64,000 bases of DNA from Chitinophaga sp. sic0106 (GTDB lineage Bacteria > Bacteroidota > Bacteroidia > Chitinophagales > Chitinophagaceae): NCBI RefSeq assembly GCF_019219075.1, contig NZ_JAHUWJ010000009.1:1-64000 (forward strand), in the 5' to 3' direction. Each line of letters begins with the position of its first letter. Position 1 is the first letter of the stretch. The translations under genes were made by a program, and so were the position numbers. The notes beneath the pieces were generated by a model. The model had not been told where the DNA came from, did not search any database, and saw only the letters and a list, made by a program, of their open reading frames with translations. This document shows, piece after piece, positions 42,802 through 52,405 of the stretch.

Positions 42802-45800
42802 ATGAGAGATCATCTATCCATGCGGTTGTCTGACAGAAAGCGTCGCTGGGTGCAGTCGCTGGTGGCAGCCTGTTGTACGCTCCAGGTAGCCCTGTGCATG
42901 AACCCGCACGGCGCCAGCGCAGCAGGCCTAAATCTCCCGTTACCTGCAAGGGATACTTTACCTCCTGTTAATAAGGATTCCTTACCAGTTGCTGCCGACA
43001 GCACCGTGACCAATGAAGTGGTAAGGGTCTTTGATAAACGGCAGTCCCCCGCAGCATTTACCAACGCCGATACCCTGAACGTAAAACAGGTAGCCCTCTA
43101 CCCATATACCTCCCTTCAGCAGTCGGTGAAAGGTAATATCAGAGGACTTTACGTACAGGAGCCCAGCGGAGAACCCGGAACAGAACAGTTCATGTATATC
43201 CGCGGACTCGCCATGCCACTGCTTTCCAAGCAGGATGTATACCAGGTGCAACCCGCCGTATACCTCAACGGTATCCCCCTCATTTCCGATAACTCCATGG
43301 TATTTGATGTGCAGGTAAATGATAAAAACCGCCTCGGCCCCGCTATCAACCTGCTCAATATCATCAACCTCGATAACGTACAGTCCATAGACGTATATAA
43401 AGATGCCGCCGCCATCGGCCTGTTCGGACCCAGAGCCGCCAACGGCGTCATCAACATCATCACCAAAACGCCCACCTTCGGTAAACGTAAGATCAGCATC
43501 AACAGCTACTTCGGTGTAAACCTCTACGATCCGGTGTTTACCACCAACGGCCAGTACGAAAACCGCGCACGTAAACCATACTACGATAAGTATGCTACCA
43601 CCGCGGACTCACTGGCATTCCCGCCATACCTGCGCGACTCCTCCAACGCCGCCTATTATGGTAATGCCAACTGGACGGATCTCTACTTTCAGAACACCAC
43701 CAGCCACGGTATCAATGCCGCCATCTCCGGGGGCTCCGAAAGAGCGAACTTCCGCTTCTTCGCAGATAAAACTACCGCCAATGGTATCGCTGATAATACC
43801 CGGCTGGATAAATATAACGCGAACTTCCTCGTGAACATGGCGCCCAAAGAATGGCTCATGGGCTCCGCTCTCATCAACGCCACCCGCCTGGATAGAAACC
43901 GCAATACGAGTATGGTAGACCGTTATATTGAAACGGCTTATGTACCGGACATCACCAGCCCGCTCGCACCTAACAAGGACGCGTACGGCCTCTATCTGCG
44001 CGAACTGGATAAAGGATTTGATAAAAATCACCTCAACAGCATCCAGGGTAGCTTTTCGCTGATGTTCCATGTAAAGAACCTCCGCTATACCACCCGCCTG
44101 CTGTTCGACTACAACGAAAGTGACCGCGATATCTTTTACCCGTCCACACTCATGGATGGCGCTAACTACGTATCCAACTACTACGGCAACAACCAGCGCG
44201 TAGGCTTTCAAAACACCGTAGATTACGACTGGCAGCCCGCTGCACAGCATAAGTTCAGCTTCGAAGCAGGACAGATGTACCAGTCGGATAATTTCCGCTA
44301 CAACTACCAGCGCGCCTATAACGGCGCCAGCGATCGTATCAAGGTAAACGTAGTGGAATCCAACCCGGATGCCGGCAACTACCTGGCGCCACTCTACTAC
44401 GCCAATCAACTGGTGTACCGCTTCATCGACGGACAAAAAACCAGGCTGCTCTCTTTCCACGGTAACGTGAAATATGTATATAATAATTACCTGCGCCTGT
44501 CACTCACACTGCGCAACGATGGTTCTTCCCTGATTAACCCGGCACACCGCTGGCTGTTGTCGCCATCCGCCGGCATAGAATGGGATGTGAAAGAACACCT
44601 GCTGCCGGCAATGACCCGCGTATCTGACCTCACCCTGCACGCCAGCTACGGTCGTATTGGTCGCCTCCCCGGTGATGAGCGCTTTGCCGCAGGCCCGCAG
44701 TATAAAGTGGATATGGGCTGGACCGGCAATCGCAATGCTGCTTCGTATGCAGGCGTAGCGGGTCTTTCCAGGCCTTACTCGTTCGGCTGGGTAGGAGAGA
44801 ACATACCGTGGGCAACGACAGATATATTCACCCTCGGCGCTAACTTCTCCCTATATGATCACAGGGTACGCATCAATGGTGATTACTACAATAAGAATGA
44901 CCGCAACATGCTGGCGCCTATGCCAGCCGTTGCAGAAAGTGGTTATAGCAGCATATACGAAAATGGTATGCTCGTGAATAACAGCGGGGTAGAAGCGACC
45001 CTGGCAGTAGACCTGGTGCGCACTAAGAAATTTACCTGGACACCGGAGATCACCGCTTCCTATAACGTAAATACCCTCAAAGCCCTCCCTGGTGGCGCTA
45101 AATCACTCACCATCGGCGACCGCCATTTCGAAGTTGGACAGGCAGTAGATATGTTCTGGCTCTATCAGAATGAAGGGATTTACAATACCAACGCAGAAGT
45201 GCCGGTAAACAGCAAAACCGGTTCCCCGCTCAGTTTTAAAGGCACTGCCTTTGAAGCCGGCGATGCAAAATGGAGAGACGTAAACGGCGACTTCACCGTG
45301 GATGATAAGGATAAAGTGCTCACAGGACATAGCATGCCTACCGTATTCGGGAACATTTCCAACACCCTGCGCTATGGTAAGCTGGACCTCTCCTTTAGCT
45401 TGTACTACGCATTGGGACAATCAATTCTCAATAGTAAAACAGCTACCCGCCTCGACTTTGCTAACCATGATGGACAAACGGACCTGGGCTCCGTAAAAGA
45501 TATCACCTACTGGCAGCATAACGAGGATATGAAAACTTATCCGATTTACAATCCATGGAGTGCTACCATTCCATTCCGTGCCGATCAGGACCTGTTCCTG
45601 GAAAAAGCCAGTTTCGTAAAACTCCGTACGGTAAGCCTGGGATATGATTTTGCAGCTACCAAACTGCTGAAGAAAATAGCACCCACCATTACCCGTTGCT
45701 ACTTCTACGCCACCGCTAATAACATTCTCACGTTCACTGGCTACACAGGCGGTGATCCGGAGCTGACTTATTACAACGGTTACGATAACGGCTATACGAT

Positions 45801-45846
45801 TCCGGTACCTAAAACATATACCGTAGGATTGAAACTGGATTTATAA
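42802..45846 (+). CDS. SusC-type TonB-linked transporter without the usual N-terminal domain
   Basis: The 1014-residue protein has a signal peptide (CTLQVALCMNPHGASAA) but goes directly through a short Asp/Thr linker into the plug (PYTSLQQSVKGNIRGLYVQ, PAVYLNGIPL, SIDVYKDAAAIGLFGPRAAN), so the carboxypeptidase-D-like domain of typical SusC proteins is missing. The plug motif reads GLFGPRAAN instead of AIYGSRAAN. The barrel follows and ends in VGLKLDL. It is the first gene of the 12-gene operon and pairs with the SusD 11 bases downstream. Confidence 0.91.
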   Translation: MRDHLSMRLSDRKRRWVQSLVAACCTLQVALCMNPHGASAAGLNLPLPARDTLPPVNKDSLPVAADSTVTNEVVRVFDKRQSPAAFTNADTLNVKQVALYPYTSLQQSVKGNIRGLYVQEPSGEPGTEQFMYIRGLAMPLLSKQDVYQVQPAVYLNGIPLISDNSMVFDVQVNDKNRLGPAINLLNIINLDNVQSIDVYKDAAAIGLFGPRAANGVINIITKTPTFGKRKISINSYFGVNLYDPVFTTNGQYENRARKPYYDKYATTADSLAFPPYLRDSSNAAYYGNANWTDLYFQNTTSHGINAAISGGSERANFRFFADKTTANGIADNTRLDKYNANFLVNMAPKEWLMGSALINATRLDRNRNTSMVDRYIETAYVPDITSPLAPNKDAYGLYLRELDKGFDKNHLNSIQGSFSLMFHVKNLRYTTRLLFDYNESDRDIFYPSTLMDGANYVSNYYGNNQRVGFQNTVDYDWQPAAQHKFSFEAGQMYQSDNFRYNYQRAYNGASDRIKVNVVESNPDAGNYLAPLYYANQLVYRFIDGQKTRLLSFHGNVKYVYNNYLRLSLTLRNDGSSLINPAHRWLLSPSAGIEWDVKEHLLPAMTRVSDLTLHASYGRIGRLPGDERFAAGPQYKVDMGWTGNRNAASYAGVAGLSRPYSFGWVGENIPWATTDIFTLGANFSLYDHRVRINGDYYNKNDRNMLAPMPAVAESGYSSIYENGMLVNNSGVEATLAVDLVRTKKFTWTPEITASYNVNTLKALPGGAKSLTIGDRHFEVGQAVDMFWLYQNEGIYNTNAEVPVNSKTGSPLSFKGTAFEAGDAKWRDVNGDFTVDDKDKVLTGHSMPTVFGNISNTLRYGKLDLSFSLYYALGQSILNSKTATRLDFANHDGQTDLGSVKDITYWQHNEDMKTYPIYNPWSATIPFRADQDLFLEKASFVKLRTVSLGYDFAATKLLKKIAPTITRCYFYATANNILTFTGYTGGDPELTYYNGYDNGYTIPVPKTYTVGLKLDL

Positions 45847-45857
45847 TCAATACTAGT

Positions 45858-47396
45858 ATGAAGAAAATATCTCGCTCCATAAAAGCAGCAATGGTGGTAC
45901 TTGGCCTGGTGGCCATGGCTGTTAGCTGCAACAAATCACTGGATGTACCGTCGAGCAGGCTGGTGGGTGAAAAAGACTACTGGAATAACGTGGAAGATGC
46001 ACGTAGCGCCCTGATGGGCGTGTACGGTCTTTCCCGCGCCGCGCTCACGGACAATGCCGCCTTCTGGATGTACGGGGAGTTCCGCAAGGGCGACTTCTCT
46101 GCCATCACCCGCACCGATCTGAAAGCCATCGTTAACAACGATCTGAATGTATCGCTGCCCATGCTGCAGAGCCTTAAAAACTGGCGCCGCTTTTATGCCG
46201 CCATCAACGCTGCCAACCTCTTTATAGAACGCTCCGGGGAGATCATCAAAAAAGATGCATACTACCCTGAAAGTACCAACAACGTGGACATTGCACAGGT
46301 AAGGGCCATGCGCGCGTTCCTCTACTTCTATATGGTCCGCATCTGGGGTGATGTGCCATTGGTGGTAAGCTCTTTCGATGGTAAATTTCCGCAGCTGGCA
46401 AGAACACCGCAGCAACAGGTGCTGGCCTTCGCAGAAAAAGAACTGATCGAAGCCGCCAAAAATTTGCCGGTCATCTACAGCAACCTGGACCCGTTATTGG
46501 GAGGGCTCTATTATAACCGGAGCTACAGCTTCTGGAAAGGAAGCCTGTTTAATAAGATCAGCGCATACGCTGTGCTGGCGCATATTGCAGCCTGGCAGCA
46601 GCGTTACAACGACGTGATGTCGTATACCCAGTTCATCCTGGACAACTACCAGACAGCAGACATCTCCTTCACCAACAGTACAGAGCTGCTCTGCGAAAGC
46701 GATAGCGGCTTCTTCTACCGCATGGGCCCCAGCCAGATGCTCAACTTCTCTTTCGATTATAATAACGGAGAAGGTATTACTGCCGGCCACCTGGAAGACT
46801 ATGTACTGGCTAAACCCATTACCAGCAAGCTGATGCCGGACCTGTTTATCCAGAAAGATACCATCATCAGTATGTTCAACTGGACGGGGGATGAACGTTT
46901 CAGCATCGACCTGGCCACCGGCTATCCTAAAACGGAATATTACTTCGTGAACTATAACACCAATACGCCGGTGTTCTCCAAAATCAAGGTACTGCAGGAC
47001 GGTAAGCTGGATAAAGGCACCTTCCGCATGTTTAACGCCACCATGATGTTTACCCGTATGGAGGAACTGGTGCTGCTTCGTGCAGAAGCGGCCATGGTCA
47101 CCAACAACACACCGGAAGCGATTAACTGGCTGCGTCAGGTGATGGTGAGTCGCGGTATCCCCAGCCCTACCTTCAATGGAGTGGATATTCTGGATGAAAT
47201 TTTTAAGGAGAGAAGAAGAGAGCTCCTGGGAGAAGGGTGGCGCTGGTATGACCAGGTGCGCTATGCACGCCTGCGTCCGGCCGCCAATCCGGCCTTCGCA
47301 GCAATGGTGCAGAATGGCGCTATCTACTGGCCGGTAGCGGAAGACGTAATGTCGGCCAATCCTAAGCTCACACAAAATTCTTATTGGAATAAATAA
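45858..47396 (+). CDS. SusD/RagB-type surface lipoprotein
   Basis: The 512-residue lipoprotein (signal ends MAVSCNKSLD) has VRAMRAFLYFYMVRIWGDVP in the middle and the C-terminal EIFKERRRELLGEGWRWYDQ, both typical. It is partner to the preceding SusC. It is longer than the SusD at 24986 and more like the second SusD of this operon (52406). Confidence 0.92.
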   Translation: MKKISRSIKAAMVVLGLVAMAVSCNKSLDVPSSRLVGEKDYWNNVEDARSALMGVYGLSRAALTDNAAFWMYGEFRKGDFSAITRTDLKAIVNNDLNVSLPMLQSLKNWRRFYAAINAANLFIERSGEIIKKDAYYPESTNNVDIAQVRAMRAFLYFYMVRIWGDVPLVVSSFDGKFPQLARTPQQQVLAFAEKELIEAAKNLPVIYSNLDPLLGGLYYNRSYSFWKGSLFNKISAYAVLAHIAAWQQRYNDVMSYTQFILDNYQTADISFTNSTELLCESDSGFFYRMGPSQMLNFSFDYNNGEGITAGHLEDYVLAKPITSKLMPDLFIQKDTIISMFNWTGDERFSIDLATGYPKTEYYFVNYNTNTPVFSKIKVLQDGKLDKGTFRMFNATMMFTRMEELVLLRAEAAMVTNNTPEAINWLRQVMVSRGIPSPTFNGVDILDEIFKERRRELLGEGWRWYDQVRYARLRPAANPAFAAMVQNGAIYWPVAEDVMSANPKLTQNSYWNK

Positions 47397-47404
47397 TTAG
47401 TGCC

Positions 47405-48073
47405 ATGCAGAAAAGAAACCAAATTTTTCAATATCTCTGTTTGCTGCTGCTGGCAGTAGTGCTGGTGGCCAGCTGCCAGAAAGATGGCGGATACATCAAC
47501 TACGTAAAACAACCGCCGCAGATAGATGCTAACGTATACGACTATCTGCAAAGTAAGCCGGGCGTATATGATTCTATGATACTGGTGATCGACAGGGTAG
47601 GGCTGAAGCGTATCCTCAGCAGCACCAAGGTAACCGTGTTTGCACTTACCAACGCCAGCTATACTGCGGCGCTGCGCAACTTAAACATCCTGCGCCAGAA
47701 ACAGGGGAAAGCCCCGGTGAATCTGAGCTCACTCGATCAGCAAAACCTCGATACCCTGATGTGCCGCTATATCGTTCCTGGATTTTTTACCACGGATAGC
47801 CTGGCACCTTATCCTGATGGCTTCACCACCACCTCACTCAAATACGGTGGCGGTTCCAACATGCAGCTGTTTACGGAAACGGCTTCCGGCATGGCAGCAG
47901 GTGGTCCCAAGTATATTATTTACAGCGATACCAAAGGTTCATTCTATATCAACAAGTGGGTAAGAGCCAACACCATGTCCATGGATACTTACCTGCGCAA
48001 TGGCGTAGTGCACGTGCTGAGCGGTGATCATGAATTTGGATTCAATGAATTCATCACCCGCTTTAACAAGTAA
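47405..48073 (+). CDS. Fasciclin (FAS1)-domain lipoprotein
   Basis: The 222-residue lipoprotein (signal ends LVASCQKDG) carries one FAS1 domain from about residue 45: VTVFALTNASY (H1-like motif) and GVVHVLSGDHEFGFNEF at the end. FAS1 domains mediate adhesion or protein-protein contact. In SusC/SusD loci such lipoproteins are common companions, probably part of the surface complex. A second copy occurs at 53936 in the same operon. Confidence 0.85.
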   Translation: MQKRNQIFQYLCLLLLAVVLVASCQKDGGYINYVKQPPQIDANVYDYLQSKPGVYDSMILVIDRVGLKRILSSTKVTVFALTNASYTAALRNLNILRQKQGKAPVNLSSLDQQNLDTLMCRYIVPGFFTTDSLAPYPDGFTTTSLKYGGGSNMQLFTETASGMAAGGPKYIIYSDTKGSFYINKWVRANTMSMDTYLRNGVVHVLSGDHEFGFNEFITRFNK

Positions 48074-48107
48074 ACCCGATTGCTGAACGCTCATAAATGA
48101 TGTACCA

Positions 48108-49142
48108 ATGAAAAAATTACTTTTAGCAATAACGACGATGGGCCTGCTGCATGCATGTATCAAACTGCCTGCGGATGCCGATTATCTCAGCAAGGGAGCA
48201 GGATATACCCAATCCAACTTCCAGCCTATACTGGGCCGCACCACGGTGATGCCTAACGATCCGTTTGCGACCATCTTCAATGCCGACAACTCCACACTGC
48301 CCCTGACGTTTAAAATGCTCAGCGTAAGAGATGCTGAAACAGGCGATACAGTGGATCTCTTTAATAAAACCTTTGATGTGCTGGTTTGGAAAGAAGCCTA
48401 CACCGGCCTGGAGAAAACCCGCGAAGAGGTAGAAAAGAAAAGGGTGATAGAAAAGCACCACCTGTTTGAAGTGCGGGAGCATTCCGGGCAGCTGGTATTC
48501 TGGACACCCCAGGATCAGCAATATCTCAACGCCGTGAAAGTGCAGCCACATAAAGGATACAAATTTGATGTGGAAGTATCCAACTCCGGCGGTTCCAAAG
48601 TGATTCATAACATGGAGCTGCAACCACTGCGCCCGCAACCATTTGAGCCGAGTAACATCGATCCGGTAACAGGTAACTCCTATGGCACACTGCGCCCTTC
48701 TGTGGTAAGTGGTATCAAAAACTATAACGACGATAGCTACCTCAGCTCTTCGGATGTACAAATGGTTTTTTACAAAGACCTTAAAAGCACAGAAAATTCA
48801 CTCACGTTTGAATTCCGTGATTCTGCCTATGCACCAATCGATCCTAAAAAGTTCAACAGTACCCAATGGGAAAAAGTATGCCACCACTTTGGTGAGCCGG
48901 TATTTACCGGTGAAAGCGTTACCTACCAGGTAGCCTATCCTATACCGCTGGCAGGCATTACCACGCAATATACCATTGTAAACGGACTGTATGCCCAAAG
49001 CTTATTTAGCTTTAACCGCATCGGCGCAGGCGGCATCCGTCAGGATTGTACCATCGGTACCTTATTCAAAATCCACGAGCCAGGCGCCTGGAAAATTATC
49101 TTCTGGTTTTACAGAGGTAATCCTGATTTCCGCAATAACTAA
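48108..49142 (+). CDS. DUF5007 lipoprotein
   Basis: The 344-residue lipoprotein (signal ends LLHACIKLP) matches DUF5007: LPADADYLSKGAGYT at the N-terminus, FDVLVWKEAYTGLEKTREEV in the middle and a beta-rich C-terminal half with GGIRQDCTIGTLFKI and AWKIIFWFYRGNP. The family is specific to Bacteroidota SusC/SusD loci and has no known activity. Confidence 0.8.
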   Translation: MKKLLLAITTMGLLHACIKLPADADYLSKGAGYTQSNFQPILGRTTVMPNDPFATIFNADNSTLPLTFKMLSVRDAETGDTVDLFNKTFDVLVWKEAYTGLEKTREEVEKKRVIEKHHLFEVREHSGQLVFWTPQDQQYLNAVKVQPHKGYKFDVEVSNSGGSKVIHNMELQPLRPQPFEPSNIDPVTGNSYGTLRPSVVSGIKNYNDDSYLSSSDVQMVFYKDLKSTENSLTFEFRDSAYAPIDPKKFNSTQWEKVCHHFGEPVFTGESVTYQVAYPIPLAGITTQYTIVNGLYAQSLFSFNRIGAGGIRQDCTIGTLFKIHEPGAWKIIFWFYRGNPDFRNN

Positions 49143-49193
49143 TTGGCGGGTGAACACTGAACTTAAATTATCAATGATAAAAATCAAACCTTA

Positions 49194-52100
49194 ATGTATA
49201 AGTCTGCAATTATACCAGGGAAGATAAAACAACTCTTAACGGTACTGGCTTTACTGTGGAGCGTTTGTGCAACTGCACAAACGAATATGGTAACCGTACG
49301 GGGGATTGTTTACGAAAAGGGCGCCAATACGGGTATTCCGGGCGTACCCATTCTGGTAGGTAAGCCGCCCAAAGGGGTAGGTACCACCGGCGCCGACGGT
49401 AGTTTCGTAGTAGTGGTACCGGAAGGCGCGGAGTTAACTTTTCAGTCCATGGGTTACAACCCCATGAAAGTAAAAGCGAAAACAGAGCTGATGCGTATAT
49501 ACCTGCTCGTGAAAGAAAATAAACTGAACGAACAGGTGGTGATCGGTTACCAGCGTAAATCCCGCGAAACAGTGACCGGTTCTACGGTGCTGATCTCCGG
49601 TAAAGAACTGCAAAACGCTCCGGTAGCAAACGTAATGGAACTGCTGCAAGGTAAGGTGGCAGGGTTGAACATCCAGAACAACACAGGTGCCCCTGGTTAT
49701 GCCGGTACCATCCAGATGCGTGGTTTGAGTACCATGAGCATCACCGGCTCCGGCGATAACGCTTTCCTCACACCTACCTCCCCGCTGTTCGTGATCGACG
49801 GGGTACCGGTAGATCCCAACACCAATTTCGAATATGGCTTCAACCAGGCAGGTCCGGGTTTGAACCCCCTCTCCCTGATTCCCCAGGAAGATATCGAAAG
49901 CGTGCAAATCCTTAAAGATGCCCAGGCTACTGCTTTGTACGGCTCCAGAGGTGCCTACGGTGTAATGATCATCAACACCAAAAGAGGAAAGTCCAAAGTG
50001 CCGATCGTATCCTACACGGGCAACTTTTTCGTGAGCATCCCGCCAACCTTGCGTAAAGTAATTGGTGGTAACGAAGAGCGCCGCATGCGCATCAATCAGA
50101 TACTAAACTATACGGATACACTATCATGGGCAAAGGAGCTGATCAACGGCACTCCCTTCCTGGCTGATTCCCTGAATCCTTATTATAACAACTCTACCGA
50201 CTGGCAGGGCCTGTTCTACAAATACACCTACAATACTACCCATAACATGAGTGTTTCCGGTGGTGACGATCGCTTTAACTATAAAGTGAACCTCGGCTAC
50301 TACAAGGAAAGCGGTATCCTGAAAAATACAGATTTTAACCGCTATAACATGAACACCAACATGCAGTACCGCCCAACCAACCGCCTGAAAGTATATGCTT
50401 CTATACAGGCTGCCATGGGGCAAAACAGCAAGGGTAGCGGTAACGGTATCACGCAGTCGGATGTAGGTAAGGCAGGTAACCAGTCGTCGCTGTTGCCGGC
50501 GCCGGCATTCTACTCTGCATCTGCCAATGCGGTAGCGGCATTGCGTAATGATAACATCAACAAAACTGCCAATATCCTCAGCAGTGTGGATGTGGATTAT
50601 GAAATACTCAACGGTCTGCATGCCACCAGCAACTTCAGCTACAACTACACCGGTGAAACTGAAGATAACTTCATCCCTGCTGCCATCAACAACAACTTTG
50701 ATGAGGTAACGGCGTATAATGGCCGCCGTCATACCTTGTACAGCCGCAGTGGTTTGAACTATTTCAAAACTATCAACGAAAAGCATAACCTGAGTTTTTA
50801 CTTCTTCAATGAGTTAAGAAAATCAGGCTCCCAGGCCAGCAAGCTACGCCTGCGCGGTACTGCCAGCGATGAGCTGAAAGGCCCGCTGGGATCATCTGCC
50901 AGCTTCAGCAGCGGTGGTGTGCTGGACAATGCTACGGACGAACGCGACATGGGACTGGCCGGTAGTGCTACCTACAGCTTCATGAACAAGTACATCGTGG
51001 ATGTTTCCTTCCGTAGAGATGCATCTTCAAAACTGGGTCGTAAAACGCCTTACTCCAACAACCCTTCCTTTGGGCTGAAATGGAACATCAACAGGGAAAA
51101 CTACTTCAAGGATAAAACCTGGCTCGACTACGCGGATATCCGTTTCACCTGGGGCCGTAACGTAGTGCCGCAGGGTAACATCTTCTACGCATACGGTACC
51201 TACGATGACCGCAACGGTGGCCGCTATAACGATAAGCCGATGAGTGGTATCGACTATGGCCTGTTGCCTAATAACCACCTGCGCGCATTATCTACCACGC
51301 AATACAATACCGGTATCGACATCGGTTTGTGGAACGGTAAGCTGAACATCATGATGGATGCCTACCTGAAATATGTGGATAACAGCCTTATCCGCATTGA
51401 CCTGCCTAACACCAGCGGCTTCGAGAAAACATGGAGCGATGATGCCGGTATGATGGACATCGGTTACGAATGGGACTTCACCTACCGCCCGCTTCCTAAA
51501 ACCAGCAAACTTCAGTGGACAGTGAGTTTTAACGGTGCCATCAACAAGGACTATGTACGATATCTCCCTAATGGTGCCAGAGAACTGATGGATTATGATA
51601 GTACAAACAGACAAAGCTTGCTCCGCCGTGTAGGCCGTAACGTATTCACCAACGTATTGCTCAACACCCGTGGCGCTTACTCTACTATGGCCAATGTACA
51701 GGTAGATCCTGCCACCGGCCGCCCTATCATGGTATTGAATTACAAAGGTGATCAGCTGATGCTGGGTCGCCCGGGTGATCCGGTATGGACAGATCTCAAC
51801 GGGGATTACATCATCGATGAACTGGATTATATCTACGCAGGAAATAGCCAGCCGCTGATTACCGGTGGTATCACTTCTTTCCTGACTTATGGCGCCTGGT
51901 CCATGAACGTGACCGCCAGCTATACAGCTATCAGAACTATCCTGAATAACGCGGTGCAATATCGCTTTGAAGGATATGCCGATCCTACCAACAGCAAAGT
52001 GGCGCTGGTACCATTGGATGATTATAACTACTGGAGCAAAAACGGAGATATAGCCAAATACCCGAATCCGTTTGACTATGTACGCCAGGGACAGGTGCGC

Positions 52101-52367
52101 CCTTATCGGGTAGACCAGACACTGTTTGAAGAAGATGGTTCTTATTTCAAAATACAGACCATCACGCTGTCATACACCATCCCGCGCGACAGAACGATCC
52201 GTTGGGGAGTAACCTCCTGCAGATCCTATTTAACTGTTACCAATCCGTTCATCTTCTCCAAATACAGTGGTCCTAACCCGGAAGCAGTATCTGCCCTGGG
52301 CCGCGACCAGAAAGATGGCTACCCGGTACGTAAAACAGTGACCGTAGGTCTTAACGTACAGTTCTAA
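49194..52367 (+). CDS. SusC-type TonB-linked transporter
   Basis: The 1057-residue protein has a signal peptide (LLWSVCATAQ), a carboxypeptidase-D-like domain (about 32-110), a plug (PVANVMELLQGKVAGLNIQ, PLFVIDGVPVDPNTN, VQILKDAQATALYGSRGAYG) and a barrel ending in VTVGLNVQF. It is the second SusC of the operon and, unlike the first, keeps the full N-terminal domain, so the two probably serve different ligands or ligand fragments. No terminator is visible in the 51 bases before it. Confidence 0.93.
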   Translation: MYKSAIIPGKIKQLLTVLALLWSVCATAQTNMVTVRGIVYEKGANTGIPGVPILVGKPPKGVGTTGADGSFVVVVPEGAELTFQSMGYNPMKVKAKTELMRIYLLVKENKLNEQVVIGYQRKSRETVTGSTVLISGKELQNAPVANVMELLQGKVAGLNIQNNTGAPGYAGTIQMRGLSTMSITGSGDNAFLTPTSPLFVIDGVPVDPNTNFEYGFNQAGPGLNPLSLIPQEDIESVQILKDAQATALYGSRGAYGVMIINTKRGKSKVPIVSYTGNFFVSIPPTLRKVIGGNEERRMRINQILNYTDTLSWAKELINGTPFLADSLNPYYNNSTDWQGLFYKYTYNTTHNMSVSGGDDRFNYKVNLGYYKESGILKNTDFNRYNMNTNMQYRPTNRLKVYASIQAAMGQNSKGSGNGITQSDVGKAGNQSSLLPAPAFYSASANAVAALRNDNINKTANILSSVDVDYEILNGLHATSNFSYNYTGETEDNFIPAAINNNFDEVTAYNGRRHTLYSRSGLNYFKTINEKHNLSFYFFNELRKSGSQASKLRLRGTASDELKGPLGSSASFSSGGVLDNATDERDMGLAGSATYSFMNKYIVDVSFRRDASSKLGRKTPYSNNPSFGLKWNINRENYFKDKTWLDYADIRFTWGRNVVPQGNIFYAYGTYDDRNGGRYNDKPMSGIDYGLLPNNHLRALSTTQYNTGIDIGLWNGKLNIMMDAYLKYVDNSLIRIDLPNTSGFEKTWSDDAGMMDIGYEWDFTYRPLPKTSKLQWTVSFNGAINKDYVRYLPNGARELMDYDSTNRQSLLRRVGRNVFTNVLLNTRGAYSTMANVQVDPATGRPIMVLNYKGDQLMLGRPGDPVWTDLNGDYIIDELDYIYAGNSQPLITGGITSFLTYGAWSMNVTASYTAIRTILNNAVQYRFEGYADPTNSKVALVPLDDYNYWSKNGDIAKYPNPFDYVRQGQVRPYRVDQTLFEEDGSYFKIQTITLSYTIPRDRTIRWGVTSCRSYLTVTNPFIFSKYSGPNPEAVSALGRDQKDGYPVRKTVTVGLNVQF

Positions 52368-52405
52368 ACTTAACCTTAACGAATCAAGCAATTAAACCCA
52401 GATAT

